DNA from: Deltaproteobacteria bacterium
Lineage (GTDB): Bacteria > Desulfobacterota > Desulfuromonadia > Geobacterales > Pseudopelobacteraceae
Length of the DNA stretch: 64,000 bases
Direction of reading: 5' to 3'
NCBI GenBank assembly: GCA_021778115.1
Contig: JAJYCS010000002.1
Span: forward strand, 1 to 64,000
Part shown: one piece after another, positions 1 to 8,415 of the stretch
Position numbering within the stretch: the first letter of the stretch is position 1
Layout: each line of letters opens with the position of its first letter
Made by a program: the position numbers and the translations under genes
Notes under the pieces: generated by a model
What the model was told of the DNA's origin: nothing
Seen by the model: the letters and a program-made list of their open reading frames with translations, nothing else
The model's database searches: none

Positions 1-111
1 GGGGAAGGTGGCGCCTGCCCCGTTGATCAGGGTCTCGGCGCCGGCGGTACCGGCCGACAGGGCGCAGGCGAAGAGCGCCAGGGTGATAAATGCCTTACGA
101 ACAGCGTTCAC
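1..111 (-). CDS. pstS: Phosphate ABC transporter substrate-binding protein PstS (5' end only; gene runs off the left edge)
   Basis: GTG start at 111 with an AAGGAGG-like SD; translates as VNAVRKAFITLALFACALSAGTAGAETLINGAGATFP, a signal peptide followed by the PstS-type NGAGATFP motif. Confidence 0.85.
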   Translation of the reverse strand, partial: MNAVRKAFITLALFACALSAGTAGAETLINGAGATFP

Positions 112-165
112 AGTTGTATCCTCCTTGGGGTTAATGGCACAAACCATTGTGCCTGTTATAGCGCC

Positions 166-1800
166 CTAATGTGACAGTTGTGTTACGGAGCGGCAAAGGG
201 TTGGTAACGTTTCACCCGCAGCTGCGGCATGGTGGAGCAGGAGGTCGGCCACCAGTTCTCCGGTCAGGGTGGGATCGATATGGGGGATCTTGCTCTGCCC
301 CCCCAGCTTTCCCCGTGCGGCGCTAGACCAGTCATAGATCAGCGCTTCAGGCGCCAGCAACACCTCGGGACGGTTGATACGTCCCTGCCGGCGGAAGGCG
401 GCGTAATCGGCATTGGACGCCATCAGGTGTTGATCGAGGAACGCTGCGGCCTGTTGGGCTGAAACCTGGGTATCGCGGCAGGCCAGGACCCACTGGTGAC
501 GCCGCTTGGGAATATCGGGCCCCACCATGAACTCACGGACGCCGTCCGCGGCATCCGTGGCATTGAGGGCGGCAACGGCATCTTCAACCTCGGCCTGGGT
601 GATCTTTTCCTCGAACCGGTCCAGGAACTTGTCGCGGCCGGTAAATACGATCCGGTACTGCTCGGTATCGAGAAAGCGCAGCGTGTCGCCGATATGGTAG
701 CGCCACAGACCGGCGCAGGTGGAGAGGATCACGGCATAGCGTTCGCCGACCATTACTTCCGACAGCGGGATGGCCTGCGCATCCGGACGGGGGGCGCCGG
801 TCTCATCCAGCTGGCTGATCGGGACAAACTCAAAAAAGGCGCCGTAGTAGGGGGTGAGGCGCATGGTCCGCTCTCCCTGGAGCTGAAAGCCCATGAACGC
901 CTCGGAGGAGGGGAGGAGCTCAAGGAACCGGGGGCCGCCTGCCGGGAAGAGGCGCTCGAACTCGCCGGCATAGGGGGTCAGGCTGGCGCCGCCATGGATG
1001 ATCAGCTCCAACTGCGGCAGCGCCTGGGAGAGGGGGGCGTCGGCAAGCTGCCGGACCCGTTGGAGCAGCAGCAGGATCCAGGGGGGAACCCCGGAGATGA
1101 CCCGGATGTTGCGGTTCTGCAGGAGCAGGTGGGCCATCCCCTGCAGCCGTTCTTCCCAGGGGGCCGCGGAGAGCGGTTCTCGCGGCTCGATGAATGGACG
1201 CAGCCAGTCTGGACGATCCCGCAGGGTGATGCCACTCATGTCACCGGAGAGTACACCGTTCCCCAGAGAGGTCAGGCGGGTGCTGCCGGCCATGTACAGC
1301 GCCGAACTGCCGATGAGGCGGCTGCCCGGCTCGGCGGCCAGATAGCAGGCCAGCATATCCAGGGCCGCACGCCGGTTGGCGGCAAACATCTCATGGGTGA
1401 ACGGGATATACTTGGTGGGGGCGGTGGTGCCGGAGGTCTCACAGAAGAAGGGGATGAGGCCAGGCCAGGTCTGGTCCCGCAGCTCCAGGCGTTTCACGGC
1501 GCCGTTGTCCACCAGCTGCGGACCGAAGTAGTCATCCCAGAACTGGCGGTAGGTGCGCAGCGGCACCTGACGCTGAAACGCTCGGTACATCCGCTCGAAG
1601 GGTAGCCGGGCCAGGGAGTCGAAGCCGTGGTCATGGCCGAAGCGGGTTTCGGCGGCTCGCTTGACCAAGAGCGGCAGCAGCTCGCGCTGGGCCGTCAGCG
1701 GGTCGCGGAGCCGAAAACCGCGGGCTCGGATATCGGCAGCGGCGCGGAGTGGCAGAGAAAGTAACCCAACAGGCAGCATCATGGGGATCCTTGTAGGCAA
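166..1800 (-). CDS. GH3 (auxin-responsive promoter) family acyl-adenylate-type protein
   Basis: 544-aa ORF with GH3-like FCETSGTTAPTKYIPFT and YRIGD-like/FTGRDKFLDRFEEKI regions. Confidence 0.8.
   Translation of the reverse strand: MPTRIPMMLPVGLLSLPLRAAADIRARGFRLRDPLTAQRELLPLLVKRAAETRFGHDHGFDSLARLPFERMYRAFQRQVPLRTYRQFWDDYFGPQLVDNGAVKRLELRDQTWPGLIPFFCETSGTTAPTKYIPFTHEMFAANRRAALDMLACYLAAEPGSRLIGSSALYMAGSTRLTSLGNGVLSGDMSGITLRDRPDWLRPFIEPREPLSAAPWEERLQGMAHLLLQNRNIRVISGVPPWILLLLQRVRQLADAPLSQALPQLELIIHGGASLTPYAGEFERLFPAGGPRFLELLPSSEAFMGFQLQGERTMRLTPYYGAFFEFVPISQLDETGAPRPDAQAIPLSEVMVGERYAVILSTCAGLWRYHIGDTLRFLDTEQYRIVFTGRDKFLDRFEEKITQAEVEDAVAALNATDAADGVREFMVGPDIPKRRHQWVLACRDTQVSAQQAAAFLDQHLMASNADYAAFRRQGRINRPEVLLAPEALIYDWSSAARGKLGGQSKIPHIDPTLTGELVADLLLHHAAAAGETLPTLCRSVTQLSH
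169..186 (-). promoter_or_regulatory. Putative Pho box (PhoB site) upstream of pstS
   Basis: + strand GTGAC (171-175) and GTTAC (182-186), 11-bp phased; minus strand GTAAC-acaact-GTCAC, resembling the 11-bp direct-repeat Pho box. Confidence 0.65.
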
Positions 1801-1819
1801 ACGGTCAGGTGCAGCAGCC

Positions 1820-2902
1820 CTACACGGCGGCCCAGAGCGGTTCCCGGTGCAGCCGCTCCAGCCAGTGTTCGAGGCGTGGATTGAAACAGTGCTGGTGGAA
1901 TATCAGGGAGGCATGGGGTACCGGATCGCCGGGATCCGGCGAGCCGACCACCCGTGTGGTGCCGTTGGGAAAGAGGGCCTTGAATCTCTCCTGGTCCTGC
2001 AGCAGGCCCAGGGTGGGCGAACCAGCCACCAGGATGTTGGCCTCATCCTCGGCGGCCAGGAGCAGGGTCGGACCGTCAAACACGCTGGACCGGTCGCAGG
2101 GGGTGCTGAAATCCCGCAGTGCCAGGACCCGCTGATACCCACCCAGGGCCGAGGTCTGCTCCAGCACGCCGAAGATCCGGCTGCGGATCGTCAGGTGCCG
2201 CCCGCTTACGGGGCGGTTCTCGGCGCCGGCCTCAAACAGGGTGTAAAAGCAGCGCCGCGCCCGTTCCACCTGTCGCTGCAGCCCTTCCCGGTCGGCCGGG
2301 TCCACCTCCAGTATCTTCCGCAGGTTCGATTCGAGCATTCGCACCCCGCCGCTCCGTTCCCCTTTGGGGCGCACCAGATCATCGGTGCAGAGCACCGGGC
2401 TGATCAGCAGCAGGCCGCGCAGCATCCCATGGATCGCCTCCGTCGCCTGGCGCAGGTACTGTACCAGCAGGCCGGCGCCGAAGCTGACCCCCAGCAGTGT
2501 CGGCCGGCGTCCCTGGGCGGCAAGGTCGGCGATCAGGTCGCTCAGTTGTGCGCAGAACAGCGCCTGGCTGAAGCCGTTACGGGGAAAATTCAGGTAGTAG
2601 ATGCTGCCGTAACGCCGCAGGAGTGGTCTCTGAAACTCCAGCGCCTCCGTTGCATCCGGGACGAATCCCCCCACCACGATGGTGGGATGGGGCCCCTCCC
2701 CCTTCTCCTTATACAGCCGGCAGTGCACGCTGTGCAGGTCCTGGTAACGGTTGCGCAGTGCCAATTCGGCCGGTCGCTTGCGGGGTGTATACGGCTTGAT
2801 GGCCATGGTGCGGAACAGGCCGGCAGTGGCGGTGACGACGTGCAACAGTGCCGGATGGCGTACCGACAGCGGTTGCAGGTGTTTCTGCAGAAGCTGGCGC
2901 AT
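1820..2902 (-). CDS. Alpha/beta-fold hydrolase
   Basis: 360-aa ORF with PTIVVGGFVPDA and nucleophile-elbow-like LLGVSFGAGLL; directly upstream of the GH3 gene on the same strand. Confidence 0.7.
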   Translation of the reverse strand: MRQLLQKHLQPLSVRHPALLHVVTATAGLFRTMAIKPYTPRKRPAELALRNRYQDLHSVHCRLYKEKGEGPHPTIVVGGFVPDATEALEFQRPLLRRYGSIYYLNFPRNGFSQALFCAQLSDLIADLAAQGRRPTLLGVSFGAGLLVQYLRQATEAIHGMLRGLLLISPVLCTDDLVRPKGERSGGVRMLESNLRKILEVDPADREGLQRQVERARRCFYTLFEAGAENRPVSGRHLTIRSRIFGVLEQTSALGGYQRVLALRDFSTPCDRSSVFDGPTLLLAAEDEANILVAGSPTLGLLQDQERFKALFPNGTTRVVGSPDPGDPVPHASLIFHQHCFNPRLEHWLERLHREPLWAAV

Positions 2903-2989
2903 GGTCTCCTCCTCGCTTGGTATGGGAGGCAGTAGACCAGAGGCAGGTTACAGCGGGGTGGCAGCTGCGGAAAAGCTGTGTGGCATCGT

Positions 2990-3145
2990 TTAATCGGCTT
3001 CGTCAAACAGCATGCGGGAGAGGTACTCGCCGTAGTAGCGGCGGTTTTCATCCTTGAGTTCCTTGGCCAGACCGTGAAACTTGGTGATCTGTCGGTCCAG
3101 ATCGGCCAGGGGGTCGCGCAGGCAGAGCAGTCGGGTCAGAAACAT
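2990..3145 (-). CDS. Small conserved-looking protein, 51 aa
   Basis: Not in the supplied track (below its size cutoff). ATG at 3145, TAA at 2990: MFLTRLLCLRDPLADLDRQITKFHGLAKELKDENRRYYGEYLSRMLFDEAD; fills the gap between the hydrolase and STAS genes. Confidence 0.55.
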   Translation of the reverse strand: MFLTRLLCLRDPLADLDRQITKFHGLAKELKDENRRYYGEYLSRMLFDEAD

Positions 3146-3159
3146 GGGGGTACTCCTGT

Positions 3160-3474
3160 TCAGGCCCCGAGTTCGCGGGCCATGAGAAAGATGCCGGTCA
3201 TCTTGAACAGCATGCTGTTCATCTGGTTGAGGCCGCTGATCTGCACCTCCGCCTGTTTCTCGCTTTTGAGGCTCTTTATGGTGCGGAGCAGCAGGGCGAT
3301 CCCCATTGAGTTGATCCGGCCGACGTTGCTGAAATCAAGCTGAACCGTGGGTGATGAGGCCTGACGGACCACATCTTCCAGATGACGGTCGGCATGGGCA
3401 TCGATGTTTCCGTGAAACAAGAACGAAGTCCGTTGCGGCTCTTGGGTGTAGGCTACCTTGAAGGTCTGTTCCAT
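3160..3474 (-). CDS. STAS-domain anti-sigma factor antagonist-like protein
   Basis: 104-aa ORF; VQLDFSNVGRINSMGIALLLRTI matches the STAS phosphoacceptor-Ser region. Confidence 0.8.
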   Translation of the reverse strand: MEQTFKVAYTQEPQRTSFLFHGNIDAHADRHLEDVVRQASSPTVQLDFSNVGRINSMGIALLLRTIKSLKSEKQAEVQISGLNQMNSMLFKMTGIFLMARELGA

Positions 3475-3492
3475 GGTGGTTCGTATTCTCCT

Positions 3493-4095
3493 TTACGGCG
3501 TGGTGGCGTCCACTGGCGCCGGCCGCAGTTGCAGGCAGCCGCCCACTACGGTCTCCCGGCCGGGGCGTATATTGACGTAGAACTGGTCCAGGAGGCGCCA
3601 CATGAAGAACAGCCCCCGGCCTGCCCGCTCCGGGTCAGGGGCGGCGGTGGCGGTATTTATGGCCAGAAAACTGAACACCTGGGCCGCGGTGAGGGTCCCC
3701 CAGCTGTCCCGCACCTCAAGGGCCAGACGAGCGCCGTCATAGCTGTAGCGCAGCCGTATCTGCTCCATCGGGAGGAGCCGGCGCGGGTGGCCCTTGCTGA
3801 ACAGGCAGGCGCCGCTGCTGTCGCGGGGGGCGGCATAGAGGGCATTTTCCAGCATCTCGTCCGCCATCAGCCCGGCCTTCTGGCACAACAGGGCACGTGA
3901 TTCATCCTGGTCGCCGATCACCGTCAGCAGCTCATCGATCAGTTCCGGTTTGTCGGCGCTGCCGGTGAGGATGCGTTCCTGGACATCGGGGCCTTCGGGA
4001 AACAGGCCGGCAGTCCCTACCGTCATGCCGCAGCCGGTGAGCGGATCGCCGATAAAGACCATGGTAGCAGGTCCTTGTGATTCTTCTGTCATCAT
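3493..4095 (-). CDS. Anti-sigma regulatory factor-like HATPase domain protein
   Basis: 200-aa ORF; ADEMLENALYAAPRD (N-box-like) and GRGLFFMWRLLDQ; sits between STAS and SpoIIE genes. Confidence 0.65.
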   Translation of the reverse strand: MMTEESQGPATMVFIGDPLTGCGMTVGTAGLFPEGPDVQERILTGSADKPELIDELLTVIGDQDESRALLCQKAGLMADEMLENALYAAPRDSSGACLFSKGHPRRLLPMEQIRLRYSYDGARLALEVRDSWGTLTAAQVFSFLAINTATAAPDPERAGRGLFFMWRLLDQFYVNIRPGRETVVGGCLQLRPAPVDATTP

Positions 4096-5291
4096 GGGGT
4101 TACTCCTTCATGCCGCGCAACCACCAGGGTCACGTCATCTTCGAAATGGTCCCGGCCGCAAAAGCTACGGGCTGCGGCCAGCAGGGTGTCGCGCAGCTCT
4201 TCCGGGCCGGCCCCGACCTCCCGCTGCAGGAGGTCCGGCAGGCGTTGTTCGGCAAACTGCTCGCCGTGGAGGTTTTCGGCCTCCAGAATGCCGTCACTGA
4301 ACAGGAGCAGCAGGTCGTTGGCGAGAAAGGGGATGGTGGTCTCGGAGTAGCTCACGCCGTCGTCAAACCCCAGCGGAAAGCCGGGATCAAGGTCGATCAG
4401 CTGCCACTTCCCCGCGGCGCCGGAGCGGTGATAGGGATAGGGATGCCCGGCGGAGGCTATGGTGGCGGTCCCTTTCTGACGGTCAATGATCGCCAGAAGG
4501 GCGGTCATCAGGAGGCGCCCCTTGCCGGTGGCCCGGATGGCCCGGTTAATGCCCCCCAGAAATTGGGAAGGGGTCAACAGGCCGCTGTCCATGAGGGTCT
4601 GCAGGCCGGCCTTGGCTGCGGTTGTCACCAGCCCTGCCTGCACGCCGTGGCCGGTGACATCGGCAACCAGAAGACCCAGCCGATGCTCGTCCAGGGGAAA
4701 GACGTCGTACACATCGCCGCTGATCTCCGAGGAATGCACCAGACCGGCCGCCACCATGACACCGGCGTGACGCAGCGGGGTGACCGGCAGGAGGGCGGTC
4801 TGCACCTGGCGGGCCAGTTCAACTTCGTCCCGGATCCGCTGGCCGAGGCGCTGCAGGGTATCCAGCAGACCGGCCTGACTTTGGGATATGGCCATCATCA
4901 GATCGGCCACCGCGACAACACCGGTGCAGCTTCCCGCACTGCAGACCCCCAAACAGTCGTTTTCCAGGCGAGGGTCCAGTTGCAGCAACTCCTGCAGACC
5001 GGTGTGGATATCCAGCTCTCCGGCAAGCAAAAGCGGCGTTGCGGCCAGCAGCTCGACGATCGGCTTGCGGCCGTAGAGCTCCCGGGCAAAGGGGCGGGCC
5101 AGATGGTTGGAGAACAGTTCCCGGCGGCTGATGATCCCCACCGGCTCCCCGTCCGCAAGCACCGGCAGGGCCAGCAGGCCCGTCTCCTGCCGGAACCGTT
5201 CGATCACCTGATTGACGGTGATATCCGACTGCACCGGCGACACCGGTCTGGCCACCGTCTCCAGTCGGGGAACGTCAAGATCTGTCAGCAC
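4092..5291 (-). CDS. CBS domain-containing PP2C-type (SpoIIE) serine phosphatase
   Basis: 399-aa ORF; CBS-like repeats, then VQTALLP...SGDVYDVFPLDEHRLGLLVADVTGHGVQAGL and LLLFSDGILEAEN. Confidence 0.85.
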   Translation of the reverse strand: MLTDLDVPRLETVARPVSPVQSDITVNQVIERFRQETGLLALPVLADGEPVGIISRRELFSNHLARPFARELYGRKPIVELLAATPLLLAGELDIHTGLQELLQLDPRLENDCLGVCSAGSCTGVVAVADLMMAISQSQAGLLDTLQRLGQRIRDEVELARQVQTALLPVTPLRHAGVMVAAGLVHSSEISGDVYDVFPLDEHRLGLLVADVTGHGVQAGLVTTAAKAGLQTLMDSGLLTPSQFLGGINRAIRATGKGRLLMTALLAIIDRQKGTATIASAGHPYPYHRSGAAGKWQLIDLDPGFPLGFDDGVSYSETTIPFLANDLLLLFSDGILEAENLHGEQFAEQRLPDLLQREVGAGPEELRDTLLAAARSFCGRDHFEDDVTLVVARHEGVTP

Positions 5292-5470
5292 AGTCCCCCC
5301 ATCAGCTGCCGCAGGTTCTGCGGCGTGCCGGCGGTAGGAAGGCTGTTGCTGCGGTGGCAGGCGCCACAGGTCAGGTCACCCTGGGCTACCCGCACCCACA
5401 GGGTCCGGTTTTCGCTGTCGCACCAGTCACAGCTCCACTGGTAATAATCGTCAAGGGTCTTGAATTTCAT
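5285..5470 (-). CDS. Small zinc-ribbon-like protein
   Basis: 61-aa ORF with CDWC and CGAC pairs; start overlaps the phosphatase gene region. Confidence 0.55.
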   Translation of the reverse strand: MKFKTLDDYYQWSCDWCDSENRTLWVRVAQGDLTCGACHRSNSLPTAGTPQNLRQLMGGLC

Positions 5471-5571
5471 GGCTGCACTCCTTTCGCGCAGTGTCTGTAT
5501 GATGCTACGATAGCCGGCGTTCGTTGCAGCCAGGTGACAGACGGCCTAAGTCTTGGTAACAAAGCCGCCGT

Positions 5572-5778
5572 TTAACAGGGTGCAACCTGGGCCGCTATCA
5601 GATCGCAGCCGCAATGGATGGCCCGGCCGCTGTTGCCGTTGTCGGCGTAGACCGTCTTCAGGGTGGCGCCACAGGCGTAGGTAATGACCTCCATCTTGAA
5701 ACGGGGGAGATGGTTGTCCTCACGGCGCGAAACAATGGGGCTGCCGCAGTCCAGGCAGGATTCTTCTCTATGGTACAT
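5572..5778 (-). CDS. Small Cys-rich (zinc-ribbon-like) protein
   Basis: 68-aa ORF MYHREESCLDCGSPIV...YACGATLKTV...HCGC; CxxC motifs. Confidence 0.5.
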   Translation of the reverse strand: MYHREESCLDCGSPIVSRREDNHLPRFKMEVITYACGATLKTVYADNGNSGRAIHCGCDLIAAQVAPC

Positions 5779-5808
5779 GACAAGGTGCCTCCGCTAGGGT
5801 GAGTTCAT

Positions 5809-6381
5809 TTACATGCTGTGAGGATAGTGTACAGGTGTGTCAACGTGGTTGCGTTCTACCGAATCTTGCGTAACATCCGTAGTCGTAGAGGGAGGTGGGA
5901 GTTTCTTGAGATGGGTGAGGACTGGAAGCAACAGCAGATAGAGGAAGACGGAGGTGGGGGAAACGGTCACCAGCCAGGCTGCCACGGCTTTAAGCGTGAG
6001 TGAGCCGGCGAGGCCAACGGAGATGTCGTTGCTGTGAGTAAGGGGGTTGGCCAGAAGATGGTCGGGGATGGGTGTTCCCCAGGTGAACCAGTGGTTACCC
6101 AGCGTATAAAAGGGGACCAGCAGCGAGAGCTGCAGCGGATAGACCAGATAGTTGACCGTTTGCAACAGCAGCTGGTTGAGCCGGAAGCGGGCCGCAATCA
6201 CGAGGCACAGCAGGGTGGTGCCGAGCAGCAACGGCATGGTGCCGATGGCGATGCCGAGACTGCAGGTCGCTGCCAGCCGCTTCGGGGTCAGGCCGCTGGT
6301 CAGGATCGGCTGCAGCCGGTGCCTGAACGCGGGGACAAGCGATCGTCGGCGCGACGCCTCAGACCCGGTCGTGGTGGACAT
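5809..6381 (-). CDS. DUF2062 family membrane protein
   Basis: 190-aa ORF; LAATCSLGIAIGTMPLLLGTTLLCLVIAARFRLNQLLLQTVNYLVYPLQL is DUF2062-like. Confidence 0.7.
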   Translation of the reverse strand: MSTTTGSEASRRRSLVPAFRHRLQPILTSGLTPKRLAATCSLGIAIGTMPLLLGTTLLCLVIAARFRLNQLLLQTVNYLVYPLQLSLLVPFYTLGNHWFTWGTPIPDHLLANPLTHSNDISVGLAGSLTLKAVAAWLVTVSPTSVFLYLLLLPVLTHLKKLPPPSTTTDVTQDSVERNHVDTPVHYPHSM

Positions 6382-7414
6382 GGTAGCGTACCAGTGCGCC
6401 GGTGACGGTGCTGCGGCCGGTGTACAGGAAGAGCACCAGCCAGACCACCTGGAGGAACAGGACGATGGCCGGTGTCCAGAGCCGTTGCAGGCCTACGCTG
6501 AAGACCGGTTGGGCCAGCGGTTCAGCCCCCACCAGCAGGGCGACCGTCACGGCGTAGGCCAGACCGGCCAATCCCATGATCTGATAGGCCGAAATGCGGC
6601 CCGTGCCCCGGTAATCGGCCCGCCAGGTCTCCGAAAGGGCGCGCCAGCCCTGGGTGACGCCTGCCGCCAGCAGAAAGGCGGCCAGATGGTGGGCGCCCAG
6701 AAACAGCCCGATCGCCAGCAGGCCGCAGGCGGTGTACAGCACGGCGGTCACCGCCTGGATCGGTAGCAGTTCGACCCCTTCAAGGCCGGCGGCGTAGGCG
6801 GCCTTCTTAGTGCTGCCGTAAAACCTGAGACCCCGGCCGCTGAACAGGCCTCTGAGCCAGCCTTCCGTCTCGGCCAGCGGTCTGCCGTAACAACAGCCGA
6901 AGCTGATGCAGGCCAGCCGTCCCAGTCCTTCGCCAAAGGCGTAGGCGATGGCAATGGCCGCATAGGTGGCCATGATCGGCAGCTGGAAGCCAAAGGCGAC
7001 GCCGGCGGTCCGGTTTACCAGCAGGACGAGCGGCGGCGTGAGCAGCATGCCGACAAACACCGCCCCACCGACGGTGAAGGTATGGGCCTTTTTTTCCACC
7101 AGCCGCGCCACCAGCCGCGAGGCGGGCACGCAGCAGGAAAGCAGGGCCACCGCCAGCAGGGCGATCCCCAGCGGAGCGACCCCCACCGCTCCCAGGAGCA
7201 CCAGCAGCACCACCAGCGCCACCAGATAGGCGTTGGCGGTCAGCAGGCCGTACCAGGTGAAGTTGATACCCTGCCAGCCACCCTCCGGCGTCTTGACGGC
7301 CGGTACCGTCGCGATGATCTGCCAGCGCTCGGCCGGCAGATGGCTAAAACCCCACCAGAGGTACACCAGCATACCGGCCGCAAACGCAGCCAGCATCGTC
7401 AGGTCCGTCAGCAT
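6359..7414 (-). CDS. Prolipoprotein diacylglyceryl transferase (Lgt)-family-like membrane protein
   Basis: 351-aa multi-TM ORF with GEGLGRLACISFGCCYGRP, reminiscent of Lgt but divergent; overlaps both neighbours. Confidence 0.6.
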   Translation of the reverse strand: MLTDLTMLAAFAAGMLVYLWWGFSHLPAERWQIIATVPAVKTPEGGWQGINFTWYGLLTANAYLVALVVLLVLLGAVGVAPLGIALLAVALLSCCVPASRLVARLVEKKAHTFTVGGAVFVGMLLTPPLVLLVNRTAGVAFGFQLPIMATYAAIAIAYAFGEGLGRLACISFGCCYGRPLAETEGWLRGLFSGRGLRFYGSTKKAAYAAGLEGVELLPIQAVTAVLYTACGLLAIGLFLGAHHLAAFLLAAGVTQGWRALSETWRADYRGTGRISAYQIMGLAGLAYAVTVALLVGAEPLAQPVFSVGLQRLWTPAIVLFLQVVWLVLFLYTGRSTVTGALVRYHVHHDRV

Positions 7415-8415
7415 CGGTAGTCCTTTCCTATCCGGTATGCGATCAACGAGCGCAGCCTGAGGTCGGTCTCCACCAGCGGCTTGCCGAACCCCTGGCTGAA
7501 CCGGCTGACCACGTCGCGGCGCTGCGCATTCGCGACGATATCCGGGGCAAACCGGACCCGATCCGGCTGGAAGATCAGGATATCGGTGCTGCTGCCCGGC
7601 CGGTACAGGCTTTTGGGCTGGCCCTTGGCCAGAAACATACCGGTCTCGATCGGCTTGGGTGCGTCATAGCGGCTGCTGCTGTAGGCCTGCACGATATCGC
7701 CGATCATCAGGGCCACCACCTCGATCATCGCCACCAGCCCGACTCCGGTCCCCCCCGGCAGGTCGGTGTCGATGATCGTCACGACCCGGCGATTCTTGGA
7801 GTAGGGGGTCACGACACTGACCACCGCCGCAGGGTTGCAGGAGTGGTAGGAGCCGTCCAGGGTATAGCAGCCCACCACCCGCCCGGCAACCGGTGTGTGA
7901 TTGTAGTGATATTTGTCCGGGGTCAGCCGGAAGACCATGAAGTCGCCGCCCTGAAAGGCACTGTGCCACTGCGTAGCCCCCTGGCCGAGGAGCTCGTCGA
8001 AGGCAAAGAACTTTTCCTTCAGGCAGACCAGCGAGGTCTCGCTGAAGGAGCCGGGGAGTACCCGGGCATCGGCCGGCGAGACCACCGCGGCCTCATCGTC
8101 GGGCATGGGGCGGCACTCCCAGTAGCGGATCTTGCGTTCAAACAGCTTGCGGGCGGTGTCCAGCGTATGGGGCGCGTCGAGGCATTCCTGCAGGTCAATG
8201 CCGCAGGAGGCCAAAAAGGCCTGCCGGTTCAGCACCGGCCGGTCAAACTGGACCGCGGCCAGCACCTGCGACATCCAGCCACTGGTCAGCATGCCGAACA
8301 GCCGGCTGTTCTGCTCCCTGACCCGATGGTAGAGCAGCCGGACCATCCGGTCGCCCAGCAGCTGTTCGCCGACCACCTGGCCGCTCTGCCGCTCAATGTA
8401 CTGATGCTGCAGCAT
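7408..8415 (-). CDS. psd: Phosphatidylserine decarboxylase
   Basis: Internal ATG at 8415 (MLQHQYIERQSG) preferred over 8466; FRLTPDKYHYNHTPVAGRV, LPGGTGVGLVAMIEV and GMFLAKGQPKS are typical of Psd. Confidence 0.85.
   Translation of the reverse strand: MLQHQYIERQSGQVVGEQLLGDRMVRLLYHRVREQNSRLFGMLTSGWMSQVLAAVQFDRPVLNRQAFLASCGIDLQECLDAPHTLDTARKLFERKIRYWECRPMPDDEAAVVSPADARVLPGSFSETSLVCLKEKFFAFDELLGQGATQWHSAFQGGDFMVFRLTPDKYHYNHTPVAGRVVGCYTLDGSYHSCNPAAVVSVVTPYSKNRRVVTIIDTDLPGGTGVGLVAMIEVVALMIGDIVQAYSSSRYDAPKPIETGMFLAKGQPKSLYRPGSSTDILIFQPDRVRFAPDIVANAQRRDVVSRFSQGFGKPLVETDLRLRSLIAYRIGKDYRC

Noticed and set aside
496-1605. 369-aa + strand ORF opposite the GH3 gene
   Set aside because: High-GC antisense shadow ORF; low-complexity Gly/Arg-rich product; the opposite strand has recognisable GH3 motifs.
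1661-2935. 424-aa + strand ORF opposite the hydrolase
   Set aside because: Antisense artefact of codon bias; no recognised domain.
4077-5444. 455-aa + strand ORF opposite the SpoIIE phosphatase
   Set aside because: Antisense shadow; minus-strand product has clear PP2C motifs.
5285-5470. CGACH in the 61-aa ORF as a c-type heme site
   Set aside because: No signal peptide and a second CxxC nearby; zinc ribbon is more likely than cytochrome c.
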